Below the pieces are notes generated by a model, which did not search any database, had not been told where the DNA came from, and saw nothing but the letters and a program-made list of their open reading frames with translations. This document shows, piece after piece, positions 1 to 11,800 of a stretch of 64,000 bases of DNA. Location of the stretch: assembly GCA_932521025.1 (NCBI GenBank), contig OW051471.1, positions 10,602,001 through 10,666,000 of the forward strand, read 5' to 3'. Made by a program: the position numbers and the translations under genes. This DNA is from Oscheius onirici. Taxonomy: Eukaryota > Nematoda > Chromadorea > Rhabditida > Rhabditidae. Each line of letters begins with the position of its first letter. The stretch's first letter is position 1.

Positions 1-446
1 AATTGTTGGCCAGCTCAGAATATAGTGAGCGACACCTTTAAAAAAGCCTACATTGTCTCTTCGGCCATCAGGAAAGACCTGAAAGTTTTGATATACATTT
101 TTCGAAGAATTTCAGATACCTTTTCGCAGAGTTTGTGAAGAACAAAAGCTAGCAGGAACCAGAAGTACTGAAGTCCCAGAAAGCCAAGAGAGATGAAGGC
201 AAAAGTCTTCTGGTTAGGAATGACCAGTCCTTCAACAGGATGACCAACGGCTGAGAGAATGATAGGGACCTGGAAAAGATTTGAGTCTTTATCTATCTTT
301 CTAACTCTTTTCGGTCTCTTCGTTCACTTTCCCAAACTCACAAAGATCGGTGCGATGAGACCAAAAAGAGCCGAAATGCAGAGAATGAACCCATAGTAGA
401 AGATGAAAATGCAAGTGAATCCAAAAGCAGCTTTGACGGGAAGGCG
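1..446. repeat. Direct duplication, copy 1 (glycosyltransferase 3' half)
   Basis: The sequence is identical, wherever compared, to 51752-52197 in the same orientation at a constant offset of 51751. Identity stops after 446, within the codons for the segment RLPVKAAFGF. Because the match begins at base 1, the duplication very probably continues to the left of the window. Confidence 0.93.
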
Positions 447-2066
447 TAGCGATTTGATAGCGAAATAGTGGAAAACTTCAGCTGCTCCAATCGTCCAGCG
501 ACGGATCTGACGGGCCCATTCGTAGAGCTCATTCAGGTAGCTGCTTCCACTTGTCGGACCACTAAGAGTGGCGACGGGAATGCAGCGGATGGTGCAACGC
601 TTTCGAATGGCGAGAGACCAGCGGATAACGGCAATGATGTCCTCCATCTGGAAGAGAGGGTGTATCTTTTTACCCATCCCTGCGTTCTTTTGTCTATTTG
701 TCTCTCAATATGTCAGTCTTTTTGTCTCTCTGTCTTACCTGATAACCTGGATGAGTATACTCTCCCTTCTCCAGCAAAACCAAAGTCAGACTAAAGATGC
801 TCATCGTGTTGATATTGAACGGAATCAGATAGCCCATCATGAAGAAAGATCTGAACTTCCTTTATCTTCAGTAGACTCATTCAATCCACCTCAAGATTCC
901 AGTGACTCTCACAAAGAAGGGACTGCTCTCTTTGGCCATTGTGTAAAAAAGCGGTGATTGCCATACTGTAGCGTTTCTCTCCGACTCGTCCACTTTCCAA
1001 AAGTCTTCTTCCAAGGCGTCAAAGTACCTTTCGCCAAAAATCGAGTCGCAGTCACCAGTTGTCACCAAAAGTTCGGGAAGGTCTCCTGTCTTACAGTAAT
1101 CCTAAGAGAAATTTTCTTCTGAGAGAACCAAAGACCTACTTTGTCCTGTTTCAAATTGTCAACAGCATATCTCATCGCAAAGTTCAGATTTGAGCATTTT
1201 CCCGGAATGTCTCCTGGTAAATTCTTCGGATGTACCGCAATCATGAATCTCTCGAAAATTGGCTCATAGCGGTTCCTCAAGCTGCGGCTCTTCTGAAAGT
1301 TTCTATTTGTTTTGGGCTCATCAAAAAAGCCTACCTCTTGTCTATCAGGAGTTCCATCTTCGAATCCAACAACTACTGAAATTTTGGCTTTGGCATTAGC
1401 CTGACGAGCAACGCTGTCCAGTGTCTCGTACATAAGTTCTAGAGGTTCTTTGTAGATACAGATTCCGACAAGATGCTTGAGATTTCGACCGGGTGGAGTA
1501 ACCTGGAAAATCAGGTAATTTTTTATAAATCAGATAGTTTCTTCAGCAGAACATGTCTTTCGATAGAACGTGAGAAAAAAAAGAAAAAGGAAAGTAAAAC
1601 TTCTTTCAAGAAAACTTTTCCAATCAAAATGACTTATGACCGTACCTTCTCCAACTGAATCTGATGGCTCGCGAACCTCCTCAACCGAATGGTATATCGA
1701 ATCACATTACAGACAGCTACGAACCAAAGAATGTTGAGAATCGCTAGAACGATAAGCGCCAACTCTAGTGAAAAGTTCTGAACTTTTCTACTAATACAGA
1801 TTGCTATATACTCATACCTGAACAGCTGGGATAACTGGAAACCAGAATGGGAAGGTCAGAAAGACGAGAATGACCACAGTGAAGAGAAGGTTCCATCTGA
1901 GGTAAGAGTTGGCCGGTTTGACTTCTTTTCCCACATATCCGGAAGGAAGTCTGTAACATAAAAAATCAGTAAAGTTAAGACAAAGATCAGACTCTATAGT
2001 CTTCCTGGTAGGGGTTACTGGGACAGAGTCGAGAGAAATTGAGTCGGCCGAGCGCTCAGGAGGCAT
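1..2066 (-). CDS. Family 2 multi-pass membrane glycosyltransferase, 5' part (3' end outside window)
   Basis: This gene probably transfers sugar units from an activated nucleotide sugar at a membrane, as chitin- and hyaluronan-synthase-like GT2 enzymes do; the substrate cannot be read from the sequence. From the start at 2066 an N-terminal cytosolic stretch is followed by hydrophobic segments near 1812-1900 and 1660-1790. The catalytic region follows: KISVVVGFEDGTPDRQE (about 1330-1390), the DxD-type motif TGDCDS (about 1045-1062) and a QxxRW-type motif, QIRRW (about 491-511). Further membrane segments lie at 324-450. Short introns separate the exons (for example 271-341, with acceptor TTTTCCAG). 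The C-terminal exon is missing here but is present in the duplicated copy at 51620-51829, where it ends in a TAG stop. The GT2 assignment is firm; the exact family and the upstream start choice are not. Positions 1-446 are duplicated at 51752-52197. Confidence 0.8.
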
Positions 2067-3600
2067 GTCCTCTACTGTAACTGAACTCGGACTAGTGGGT
2101 GGGACAGAAGACTTTTGAACCCTTTGTTAGAACACTATTTGCTCCAAGGCTTGTTTTTATAGCTCTGGTAAGAGCTGATTGAGTCATCCCCGAATGGGTA
2201 GGAGCTGCGGCTATGCGATCCAGACCAAAAGGTTAGCATCGCATAGTCTCTCGATGGCATGCCGAATGGAACAATTATTGCCACCCTCTTTCAAAATAGG
2301 CTCTGATAACAAGGGGGTTTACTCACGGATATGACGTCGAGAGTATGACAAATGTGGGAGAGAGTACAGTCAAAACTATTCTTTTCAGTAGGAAATACAC
2401 AAACGACGAGGAGCAGTCATTTTTGAGTCAGAGAGACTGTTTTCAAATTCCTGTAGGAACGTAATCTGTGTCAACAGGAAATGACGTTAGTTTTCAGTAT
2501 TTGTTGGTAGTTCGATAATTGAGAAAGGAAGTAGAGTTTTGGATCAGTTAGCAGACTGTCTTTTTTCCTTCGATAGCCAGACATTGACAGCTTGAACTGT
2601 TTGAACAGAACGGCTCAGATGTCTAGAGTTTTGCAAAAAAAATCGAGTTCTGATCTGATTGGAGGGAACAACTGGTCTAACATGCAACTTTCCATCCCTC
2701 TTTCTGTCTTCAGACAACAGTTGTCTATCCCTTCAATTATGTGCAACCAAAAAATCAGAATCCAAGAAAGCTATCGCTTATCAGCGATCTTCTGGTCATT
2801 TTATGATAATTCTTTTGCGATTATTTTCGAAATTCGTGGAGATCCGTATACGATCGTCATCACGGCGGATCTTTTCAAGCACTATTTTTGATAAGAATGC
2901 ATTGTCCGGATGACAATGCTGCAAGACAAAGTACGACAACATTGTTACTTACGACTAGTTTTACCGATGGAAGAGGTTACTATAGTTCAGTGTTAAGTCT
3001 AACGTTTACGTCTGTTGCAAGTTCCCGTACTGTTTGTCAGACAGTGATGAGTGGGAAGAGATCAGTAGTACAGGCAAATAGCGATCAAATGAGTCCTTAC
3101 GAAAAACTTAGTAAACCGCTTTATTTGTTACTACCTTTCCGACACCATTATGCATTTGCAGTGGTTTGGAAAGTGTTCAAAAACTATCCTGGCTCAGTTT
3201 GTTTTCGAAAATGTCTGCAACTGTTCAAACTCAGTCCTGCTGATCCGAACGGGACTATTCTGAGCCTACTTGTGACTCATAATGGATCTCTCTGACCCAA
3301 CAATGACCAGGAACACGACGCAAAAATTCCTAAACTAATCTCTAAACCAAACATTTTTTTGTTGTTTGTCACGGGGAAGCATGTTATGTCATCTAACATT
3401 TCCCCCAGCCTCCTCAATGTCTACAGTAAACAAGACTGGGTGTCCTCCACGGACAGTTTGTACCTTGTTCCCACGCACTGTTTGTTTAAAAGTCGGAGCG
3501 AAAGATCAGGCAAAAACTGCAGCGGGACTGTGTGAGTAAACTACGAACTCATTCTTAGAGAAAATGTTTAAGTTTAGGGGTACGGTAGTCATTTCATAGG
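2067..3600. other. Intergenic region upstream of the glycosyltransferase
   Basis: No gene is recognised here. A 135-codon open frame at 2888-3295 (+) has no recognisable domain, signal peptide or clear intron structure and is left unassigned. The first part (2067-2500) would contain the promoter of the minus-strand glycosyltransferase, but no specific site can be supported. Confidence 0.4.
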
Positions 3601-3607
3601 TTCCGAG

Positions 3608-4125
3608 CCAGCGTTGGGCGAACATCGAAATTTTCGGCGAATACGAACACGAGCCGAACATCCTCTAAATTTTTTGGGCCGAACCGAACGCGAACCGAAC
3701 AGGACACTTTTTGTTCGCCTGCGAGACGCGTCCCAATGTTCGTTCGCGAACATGCGAACACGAACACAGCTCGAACACTTGTTACCAAGTTTCGCCCAAG
3801 TCACGGTTTTTGTAAGAATCAATCGCTTGATGATTAACTTCACAATAAAGAAAAGATTGGTAAAAAAACTGGAAATGAGAAGGGAATCCAAGAGGCTAAG
3901 AAAAATGTTGATGCCTTTGCCTCATTGTCAGACAGTCTACTGGAATTGGCCTTAGTACTAGATAATATGGTCGTGTTCGTGCCTTTTTGAACTCTGTTCG
4001 AGCTCCGAAAAGCGAACATTTTCACTTGTTTGTTCGTCAAGCGAACACGAACATTAGCCAATTACGTGTTCGCCCTCGAACACGAACGGTTCGTGTTCGG
4101 TCAAAACGTACAACGAACACAACCC
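3608..4125. repeat. GAACACGAA-rich repeat block with inverted ends
   Basis: The words GAACACGAA, CGAACA and GCGAACACGAAC recur more than ten times, on the plus strand in the left half (3615-3780) and on both strands in the right half (3965-4125). The ends are loosely inverted: GTTGGGCGAACA near 3615 and GAACACAACCC near 4115. This looks like a degenerate mobile or satellite-like element. The open frames running through it are low-complexity by-products. Confidence 0.6.
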
Positions 4126-4349
4126 TGTTTCAAACACATTGGTAAACAATGAATTTCTTTGCAGCGTAGTTGAAACTCACTCGTAAGATCATAGTAAAAT
4201 CAAAAGGTCTGATTCACCCCAAAACTTTCAAACGACACAGAAAAGTTTGTGAGCAAACTTCGACGACAAAAAGTTTGTCTTGTTACTACACGCACAGAGA
4301 TCAGTCTACAGTTTGGGGTCAAAAAATCAGGCGGGAATTCTCTTCATTT

Positions 4350-4663
4350 TTGTGGAGGTGGTAGAACAGGAACAAAAAGAACCAAACATGAATCATGAGG
4401 TGAGAGTAGAGACTGAACTACAGTAACCCTACCTTTGCAAAGAAGGAGGGTTGAAGGGCGACTGAACTTTGCAGAGGTTTTCGATCTGGAGTGGTTCTTC
4501 TTTGTTTTCGTCGCTGCTTGTACTGATCTGAAATGGAAACTGGAGGAATAGAAAGACAGAGAGTCAGAGAAACAGTACTCACCTTTTTACTAAAGTGTAT
4601 TTCCAGTTTTTCCAGCTCCTCTGTACTACTCTGGTATTCTCTGGCATTGCATTGGCGGCACAT
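4350..4663 (-). CDS. Possible small protein with N-terminal CxxC and C-terminal membrane segment
   Basis: The start at 4663 opens MCRQCNAREYQSSTEELEKL. A GTGAGT donor follows KK, an acceptor TTTCAG precedes an acidic exon (ISTSSDENKEEPLQIENL), and a GTAGGG donor lies near 4430. A third piece would encode the hydrophobic stretch HVWFFLFLFYHLH. The consensus splice signals argue for a real gene of about 95 residues, but no family is recognised and the last exon is uncertain. Confidence 0.35.
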
Positions 4664-5150
4664 GGTTAAAAAGAATGGCAGACAATAAATCAGCGTTATC
4701 TTTCTGTTCCTCCCTTTTATAGCACCACAAAATGATCATTGCTCGACTTTTCATCCTGAAAAATGATGAAAATGACGTCCTCTCTGTTGAAACAGTCCTT
4801 ATCTAACTAGATCAGTACCGAGTTGAGCTACTGTCTGCATTCCTAATCATCTTTACTTGTCTGTAGTGCATACAATAAGCATAATGCTGCAGAGGGGAGT
4901 GGCGTCGATAAGGGTATTATCAGGAAGTAATCCAAGGGTCAGACTAACAATCAAGAAGTGCGGAAAAGACGTGACCGATACCTTCTAAAAAGTTGGTTCA
5001 GTTTGACAGTGCTGATTTCTTGTTTCCATTTTTCGAGGAAAAAAAATGACAAGACCTATTGTCTGCTCTTCCCCGTTTGGCTAACAATAGCTGATGTGTG
5101 AAAATGGAGGAGTATATGAATGGTGCAAGCAGTTACGTTACGGGAGATAA

Positions 5151-5391
5151 ATGTGGGTCATCTTCGCCCTGTCTTTGCATTCAGCACTCGCATGCATGTC
5201 TGAAATCGGTAACTTTCTTCTACGTGATTGCTTATTCAAGAGCAAAAGATTGAACTCACCCAGATTACGGCTTTCAGCAGTTTCGGATCTATGTGCTGCT
5301 TGTAAACTATCAAGTATAACTCCTGGCCAGTGTAACGTTTTCAATCCCAATGACATTGTGACCAACGATTTTGAAGGTGTACACAAAAATG
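5151..5391 (+). CDS. Small secreted cysteine-containing protein, tandem copy 1 (C6-type)
   Basis: The first exon encodes the signal peptide MWVIFALSLHSALACMSEI, ending at a GT donor (about 5209). After a short intron with acceptor GGCTTTCAG, the second exon reads AVSDLCAACKLSSITPGQCN and continues to FNPNDIVTNDFEG before a GT-type donor. The CxxC-then-C spacing resembles the start of nematode C6 domains. No convincing 3' exon was found, so this copy may be incomplete. Its neighbour at 5485 has the same signal peptide and exon structure, so the two are a tandem duplication. Confidence 0.5.
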
Positions 5392-5484
5392 TTTCACACC
5401 AAGAAAATGCAAGACCTATTGTCTGCTCTCACCCGTTTAGCTAACAATTTCTACTGTGCGAAAATCATGAACCACTGGGGATAA

Positions 5485-5887
5485 ATGTGGATCATCTTCT
5501 TCTTCTTCGTACATTCAGCACTCGCATGCATGTCTGAAATCGGTAATTTTTGTTAAAGAATCCTGTATTAAAAACAAACAAATTTATCCAGATTTCGGCT
5601 TTCAGCAGTTTTAGACCCATGTGCTGAGTGTCAACTACCAATTATATTGCCTGAAGCTGATTGCGTTTTTTTTAGTTTTCCAAACACTTCACTTATTTCA
5701 ATCAGCTAGGAAGCTATTGGCGGAACATGTACACTGAAGGTTGCCGAATGTCGTACGTACTTTTTGAAAACAGATAATGGCGGATGTGCTGGATATGTAT
5801 ATAAATACTTCAAATACTGTGACTTGCGCCAACGGGGGATATATTTATTTTACCGCTCCAGTCGTTGCTTTGCGTTGTATTAATTAA
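5485..5887 (+). CDS. Small secreted C6-domain-like protein, tandem copy 2
   Basis: The signal exon MWIIFFFFVHSALACMSEI is followed, after a short intron ending GGCTTTCAG, by AVLDPCAECQLPIILPEADC. A further exon encodes GGTCTLKVAEC, then NGGCAGYVYKYFKYCDL, and ends in the TAA at 5885-5887. The cysteine pattern with GxCTLKxxxC matches the secreted protein at 15968-16270, and I assign both to the nematode C6 type. The stop codon directly abuts the inverted terminus of the element starting at 5888, so the element may have supplied or changed the 3' end. Function is unknown; these are probably secreted. Confidence 0.6.
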
Positions 5888-6329
5888 CCAGCCGGCTTCG
5901 CCGCCTGTCGGCGGCTTTCTTACTTGTGTTTTCTTCTTAACTTCTGCTCCCTTCCCAGTCAACCGATCCCTTTTGATCTCTTCCTCAGTCAACCGATCCT
6001 TTCTGCTCCCTTCCCCAGACAACCGATCTCTTTTGATCCCATTCGATCCCAAGTCAAACGGTCCCTTTTAATCCTGTCACGTCGTCTTCCTTCTTCCTTC
6101 CCTAACTAATCGGACCCCTTTTGCATTCTTTCCGAGGGTTCTCATCCCCTCCTACAGAACCGATACGAATTTTCCTATTTTCCGGCTATCCGATCTCTCT
6201 CTCTCTCTCTCTCTCTCAGATCAACCCCTCCCAATCCCCTATCTCTCTCAGATCAACCCCTCCCAATCCCCTATCGGTTACCCTGACTCTATTTCCTACT
6301 CGAAACAATTTAGCAAAAATATTTGGCGA

Positions 6330-6482
6330 GGAGAGGAGTCGAACTCGGGTCGTCTGGGTAACAGCAGCGACTCTTAACAATACACCAATATTTCGTGGCC
6401 ATGGACAAACAAACAGATAAACAAACAAACAAACAAATAAACAGAATCAGCCACAGACACCATTGCACTTTAATATTAAAGA
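6330..6482 (-). repeat. SINE-like segment with tRNA-like head
   Basis: Read on the minus strand it contains the core AATGGTGTCTGTGGCTGA, a TTTG-rich tract, a GGCCACGAAATATTGGTGT junction, and then a tRNA-like stretch with GTTAAGAGTCGCTGC (A-box-like) and GAGTTCGACTCC (B-box-like). The same core recurs at 7085, 63812 and, diverged, at 31018. It could be a pol III-derived short interspersed element; a complete functional tRNA is not present. Confidence 0.5.
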
Positions 6483-6904
6483 TACTACAAAAATGAGCAT
6501 TTCGTACCAAGTAAGCAAGATACAAACCCGAAAATAAGCGTAACCTTGATCAAGCGCCTGAAGATAAGCATCCGGATTACATTGAAACAGGTCACATACT
6601 CTTCAATCCGTAGGTAATTATTTGAAGCACATTCACATCGCTTGCACGGAAAACAGTGCTCACTTTTGTTCAAACGGGCCAAACTAGAAAAGTAACATTT
6701 CTATAGTCGATGGATCTTTTGATCTAGAACTGATAAGATCTGGAATCACACTTTGTCATGTTCACCAGTCCAAAGACAAAAGGAATGTGGCTACAGAATA
6801 GAAACTTTCCTAGTCTGTATTGGCTCTGCAAGAGAACAATGTAGCCAGAATAACGGCACACTTAGAAATTCTTGATAGTTTAAAAATAAGTCCCCCAATT
6901 TTTT

Positions 6905-7045
6905 CCTGTCTAGGAGCTTCTTCATTCCCTCAAAAGTCAAAACGGCAAAACCAGTTGGTTTCTTTTGGCTGGTAAGGTCGTGCCATTCTGTTGCCAACCA
7001 ATTCAGAGACAATGATGGCTCCGATGGCTTCGAAAAAAGTCCGTC
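6905..7045 (+). repeat. Dispersed repeat related to 8265-8405
   Basis: Both segments share AAAAGTCAAAACGGC, a GGTAAGGTCNTGCCANTCTG word, CCAATTCAGAGAC and ATGATGGCTCCGA in the same order and orientation. The 3' part (GACAATGATGGCTC-like) recurs near 14490, 23500 and 23985, so this is a dispersed family. Confidence 0.6.
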
Positions 7046-7084
7046 GGGAAAAGAGGGAAAAGTGGAAGCCGATAGATCAACAAA

Positions 7085-7201
7085 TCTTTAATATTAAAGC
7101 GCAATGGTGTCTGTGGCTGACTCTGTGGCTGTGTTTGTCTGTTTGTCCGAGGCCAAGAAATTTTGGTGTACAAGTTGAGCTACGCCCCCTTCGGGGCTAA
7201 G
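7085..7201 (+). repeat. SINE-like segment, second copy
   Basis: It begins TTTAATATTAAAGCGCAATG and carries the TGTCTGTGGCTGACTCTG core, a TTTGTCTG tract and GGCCAAGAAATTTTGGTGT. It ends in a small GC hairpin, GCCCCTTCGGGGC. It is the same family as 6330-6482 (opposite strand) and 63812-63900. Confidence 0.5.
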
Positions 7202-8043
7202 TGAATTAGTTTTGTCCGTTTAAAAAAAGATAACAGCTTGCTATCTGATCCCTCTCCAGGTCAATTATGTTCCTATGTTTCTGTTCCTCTAATCTTGCCC
7301 GTTTGTCCCCTGTTTCTAATTTCTCGACACTTTCTCTTTGTCCACCCCTAAACACTGCAATGTGCTCTGCTTTTTCCGGTTTTCTCCTATCTCTGTCCGT
7401 TGTCATCTGCTTTTTCCTTCTCTACCATTTACGTTGTACCTATCGTCACGTCCACTTTCTTCTGTCTAATTTTCCCCTCCTGTCCCTGTATCCCTTCGTG
7501 TAATTTCCGTGTGCATATCCTTCCCTGATGGTCTCCCTGTCCCTATTTCCACGTGATCCTGTTCGCCCCTATCCCTGTTCTCCAGTTGCGATATCACCCC
7601 GTTGGAGCTAAAGTTTTAGTAGAAACCCCCTTGAACGCTTTCCCTTATTCCTAACCCGCACCTGCTTCTCTACTGTCTGGAAACTATCCCCAGTCAAAAA
7701 TAATCCAAGTCCACGCATTTGTCTAAACCTGTTACACTAACTCCTTTCCCCCTTAATTATGCGCACAAATTGCTCCATTAGTGTCCGGCTAACCGCTAGG
7801 AGATTGGCAGGGACCGGTTGACTGTATAAGATCAGAGAGGGACCGGATGGCTAGAAAATATCAAAATTCGTATCGGTTCTTTTGGAGGGAATAAGACCCC
7901 TGGGAAAGAATGAAAAAGGGTCCGATTAATTGGGAAGAAAGAAGACGTGACAGGATCAGAAGACCGGTTGACTAGGGAAGGGATCAGAAGTAAAGAAGAA
8001 AACACAAGTAAGAAAGCCGCCGACAGGCGGCGAAGCCGGCTGG

Positions 8044-8872
8044 TATCTGATTAAAACAAGTCTTATCAATTTCCGATCCAGTCTGTTAGACTGGCAAAAA
8101 TTGCTTTTTCTTATTATAAATTATTTCATAGTTGCTCTTCAAGGCTCGGTGGAGTAAGAAGAAGTTCTTTTTATTCGGCAGAGCTGACCTGAAAACAGCA
8201 AGAAAAGCCAGTTTTTGAAAGAAGCTAAGATTTATACGAACAGAAAACTTCTCCGGATATTATTCCCTCATTTTGAGGATTCTCCCCCGTTTACCAAAAA
8301 GTCAAAACGGCGGAGGCCGGACGGGTTCATTTGGTTGGTAAGGTCATGCCACTCTGTTGCCACCCAATTCAGAGACGATGATGGCTCCGAAAAAAACGCC
8401 TGTCAACGGTTCACGAGAGACTGGCTAATGGAGAACACAAAGAGCTGACTGCTGAGAACGAGAAAGAGACAGATGCTCTTAGGGTTGCAATAGACAAAGA
8501 GAACAAGCAAGAAGCGAGATCATATCCGAAAATTATCAAGACCAGATGGAAGTGAGAAGCTCAGTATGTATTTCTCACAAGTCTGAGACCACAAGATAAA
8601 CTTTAAAGAGGAACGTTCAAAAAAGCTGTTTCTATTTCATTGGACAGCAAAAAAACTTGGTCTTGCTTAACAGATGCTACAAGCGATCCAATAAGTCTAG
8701 AGTGGCCAGAGTTTTCAAGAAGGTTTCGGTGCAAAGACATGATTTCTGATAGATGCAAGAAGTGTCCAATGTTTCTGTTTCCCTGCCCCTCTTCTCAATG
8801 TCTTTCACAGAACAGTTATAAGGTTCACCCGCTTTATTAGTCTTCATCTACAGCAGCCTCCTTCCTTCTTAG
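8044..8872. other. Intergenic; possible decayed coding remnant
   Basis: 8265-8405 is the second copy of the dispersed repeat at 6905. Directly after it (8400-8520) the plus strand reads as a charged, coiled-coil-like stretch (ERLANGEHKELTAENEKETD) that then loses its frame. It may be a decayed gene or element remnant. No gene is called. Confidence 0.35.
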
Positions 8873-11800
8873 TCATCTCGCCAGACATCCATCCACTTCA
8901 CGAAATCCTCCCCCAACGAGGTCCGGTGCAGAGAGCGGAGGGATCTTCTTCCGCCTGTTCTTATTCTCTCGATTCCTCCGGATGATCCTGTTGTTGCCCA
9001 GCTCCACCACGTCGAGCGTAAAGCTTTCGACGAATTCGTCTTCGTCCTGGCCGTTGATGATGTGGACGGTCAACTTTTTGACCGTTCTCATCTCAGCGAA
9101 CTGTTCTTCAGACGGGAGGGGGAGCCGGCGGAGCGAGATGGGCTAAAACTTGGGGTCCGAATTGAGGATATGCTGTCTTACCTTCATCGGTGTCCAGTTC
9201 ACGAGGGCATAGGCGATCCGGAGGAGGAGATGGGGCTTCGCTTCCTTGAACTGCTCCATCAGGAGATCTTCAGAGGCGATCATGGCGAGCTTGGCCGACT
9301 GGTAGAACAAGTCGTCAAGATGGACCAGCTTCAGGTACCGTTCGGCTCCCGGGAACCGACGAAGATTGAGCTGTTCGTCGGCCTTGTCGAGGTAGAGCCT
9401 GAAAGACAAAATGTTAATGGTTTTGAGAGGGTAAAACTCACTCCGGGGCGAGGAGGCTCCAAATGGAGGCGACGTTGTAGGTCTGCTCGCGGGCGGTTTC
9501 CTCGTAGATCTTCATCCTGGCCTCCAGAGCCGGGAACTGGCTCCAATGCCTCACTTGTGGTTCCCAGAGATAGTTCTTTCCAATCCTTCCAGTCGGGCTC
9601 AGAGTCCAAGACGAATGTGGAGGCTCGAGGGGAAGGCAGCCCATGACGTGTCTCAACAGGTGGAGCCGGTTCCAATAGAGGTTCTCCTGAACGATTCTGG
9701 CGGGGGAAAAGACCCATGCCGCTCTCAACCTGTCCAAGTACACCGTCCGATCATCTGGCTGGAATTTGATCAAATTACTTTTAGATGAAAGCTTCTTACC
9801 CGGGTACGAGGGAGCTTAAACTCCCAGGTATCCGCAGCCAGAATCTCCTTCTGCCACTTCAACAGCTCGGCCTCCCACTGCTCCATCTCGTTTTCCTCCA
9901 TCCAGATGGAGAAGTTGCTCGCGACGGCGAGCTCAATGAGCTGAAAATGAATTGTTTCCTATTCATAAAAGAGTCTTACCTCGACCGCCCTCTCCTGTTT
10001 CGATCCTCTCAGCCTCATTCCAATATAGCTCCGAGTGAGGTGGCGGCAGAACTGATGCCTCCTCTCGAGGCTAATGTACAAGGGATCGGCAGGGCTCGTG
10101 AGAAATCCGGCATTCTCCTCCAGATCAGTCTTCTCATGGCGGGCGATGATCTGAACCTCTTTATTGATATGAATAAAAGACTTGACTACCTCGCGATGGT
10201 TGAGGAATCGGTACGGACTGAGAGTCGGGAAGAATCGATGAGTCCAGCTGGGAAGACGGGGGAGCAGCTTGACCATGAGCGTGTCGATCCACTTGGGCTC
10301 CAATGCCACCATGGAGAACAGACTAAGGAAGACGTCCATTGCGATCAAGACGTAGCAGATCCTGAAAGTTTTTTGATCAACAGAGTCGTTTTCATAACTC
10401 ACATATCCAAGCTGGATTGATCCTTGCTGTATTTGGCCAGATCCTGAGCCAAAACCTGAACCAAGAAAACGCCGAGCTTGACCAGTCCCTGGAAGGGCTG
10501 GATGTACTGGAGACGGTGGATTCTCTGGATCCTGTCCATTCGCACCGGTCCGAATCTCATTTCAGCGTAGGCGAGATTTTCGGCATAACGCTCTGGACGG
10601 TACCTGAACTTTGGTTTTCAGTGGACTGGGGAAAATTGTTACCTGAAGGCGGCCATTGCTCCGAGACCGAGGAGGGAAGCGGCGGTGACCATGAAGAACA
10701 TGAAGTGGATGTGGGCCTGGTAGAGGGCATCGTATTTGGCCAGCGGGCCAAGGCAGCTAAAGTTGGTAGTCATCGAATCCCACCCGGAAAATGTTACTCC
10801 GAAGAGATAACACATCAGGAACATTGGGACAGCCAAGTTCAGGACCTGAAATCAGACACTTTCTGACAATTCTGTTCTCCAACTTACTATTCTGTTGAAG
10901 AGGAGAGATTTTTGGGCTTTCCTGTAGCGGAAAGGGTTTGACACCCGCTCGACTCCCTTCTCATATCGGTTCCTCGAGACTCCGACACTGACGAAGAACA
11001 CGTTTGCCGCCTCGACCAGAAACAGGTACATTACTGAAAGCGGACTTTCTTAATAAAAAAAGAACAAGACTTACTCCAAGACGTGAGCCAATTGATCAGG
11101 AAGAATCCTGATCGACAGTCCCAGGCATTCAGACGGAGGAATCCAGGTTGACTCCACAGAATGATCCAGATTCCAGCCACCGACTGGAGGATCGTCCTTG
11201 TGTAGCTGACGTCCGTTTGAATGTCCGGACTCTGAACAGATCAAACCTTGAAAAATAATGAAAAGTCTCACCTTGGGGCTGCTGAGGTAAGGAACAAATT
11301 TGCAGCAGATTTTGAAAAACAGCATTGCCCAGCTGACGGCGGTCGAGACGATCGTCATGACTTTGGCGGTCGTGAAAAACGGGGCCTGAAATTTTCTTTT
11401 AAACAGAAGTTTTTTGAACTTACAGTACTGTCGGAGCCGGTCCAAGAGACGTTGTCCTTGAACAACGAACAGTCAGCCCAAGCAAAATTTTCCATGCACT
11501 CACACAAGTGCTAAAAAGTTTTGGTAATCAGATATCTGGAAACTCTCACAGTGTCAGCCAGTGGGATGCAGGTGCCTTTGTTGAGGCAGACGGGGGTGCT
11601 TCCTATCCGGGAGTAGCACACCGCTGGGCTCTTCCAGCACCGATTCTTCTAAAAAAATACGTTACAAGTCAAAAAAGATCTCACTCTCCAGCCCTGACGG
11701 CATTCACAGCTGAAGCCGCTGTTCTGTTCCGAGCAGGTCTCCGTTCCGTCCTCGAAGCAGTCTCCACAAGATTTCCTCGTCGGTTGGTTCCATGGCGTCG

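Larger units (their letters stand above)
5888..8043. mobile_element. 2.16-kb element with long (about 300 bp) terminal inverted repeats
   Basis: The ends are CCAGCCGGCTTCGCCGCCTG on the left and its reverse complement on the right (8024-8043). The match continues imperfectly inward through the TTACTTGTGTTTTCTTCTT segment, AGTCAACCGATCC-type words, AATCGGACCC and GAACCGATACGAATTTT, for about 300 bp. The left terminus carries extra tandem copies of the GTCAACCGATC unit (5955-6055) and a (CT)n run near 6194-6220. No transposase frame is visible, so it is non-autonomous. The interior holds two SINE-like segments. A clear target-site duplication was not identified. Relatives of the interior lie inside palindrome 1 (33380-33700). 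Confidence 0.75.

Noticed and set aside
2888..3295. A 135-codon plus-strand frame as a gene
   Set aside because: No domain, no signal peptide, no supporting splice or poly(A) context; composition typical of chance frames.
5955..6060. CRISPR-like regular repeat
   Set aside because: The repeated GTCAACCGATC words are imperfect, with short similar intervals and no unique spacers; they belong to the terminal repeat of the 2.16-kb element in a eukaryotic genome.
6330..6400. A tRNA gene on the minus strand
   Set aside because: Box-like words are present, but I could not fold a complete cloverleaf with acceptor stem and anticodon arm; treated as SINE-like.
9062..10866. Plus-strand open frames of 149-211 codons
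   Set aside because: Antisense to the tail and membrane exons of the receptor gene, whose minus-strand exons have consistent splice sites and hydrophobic segments.
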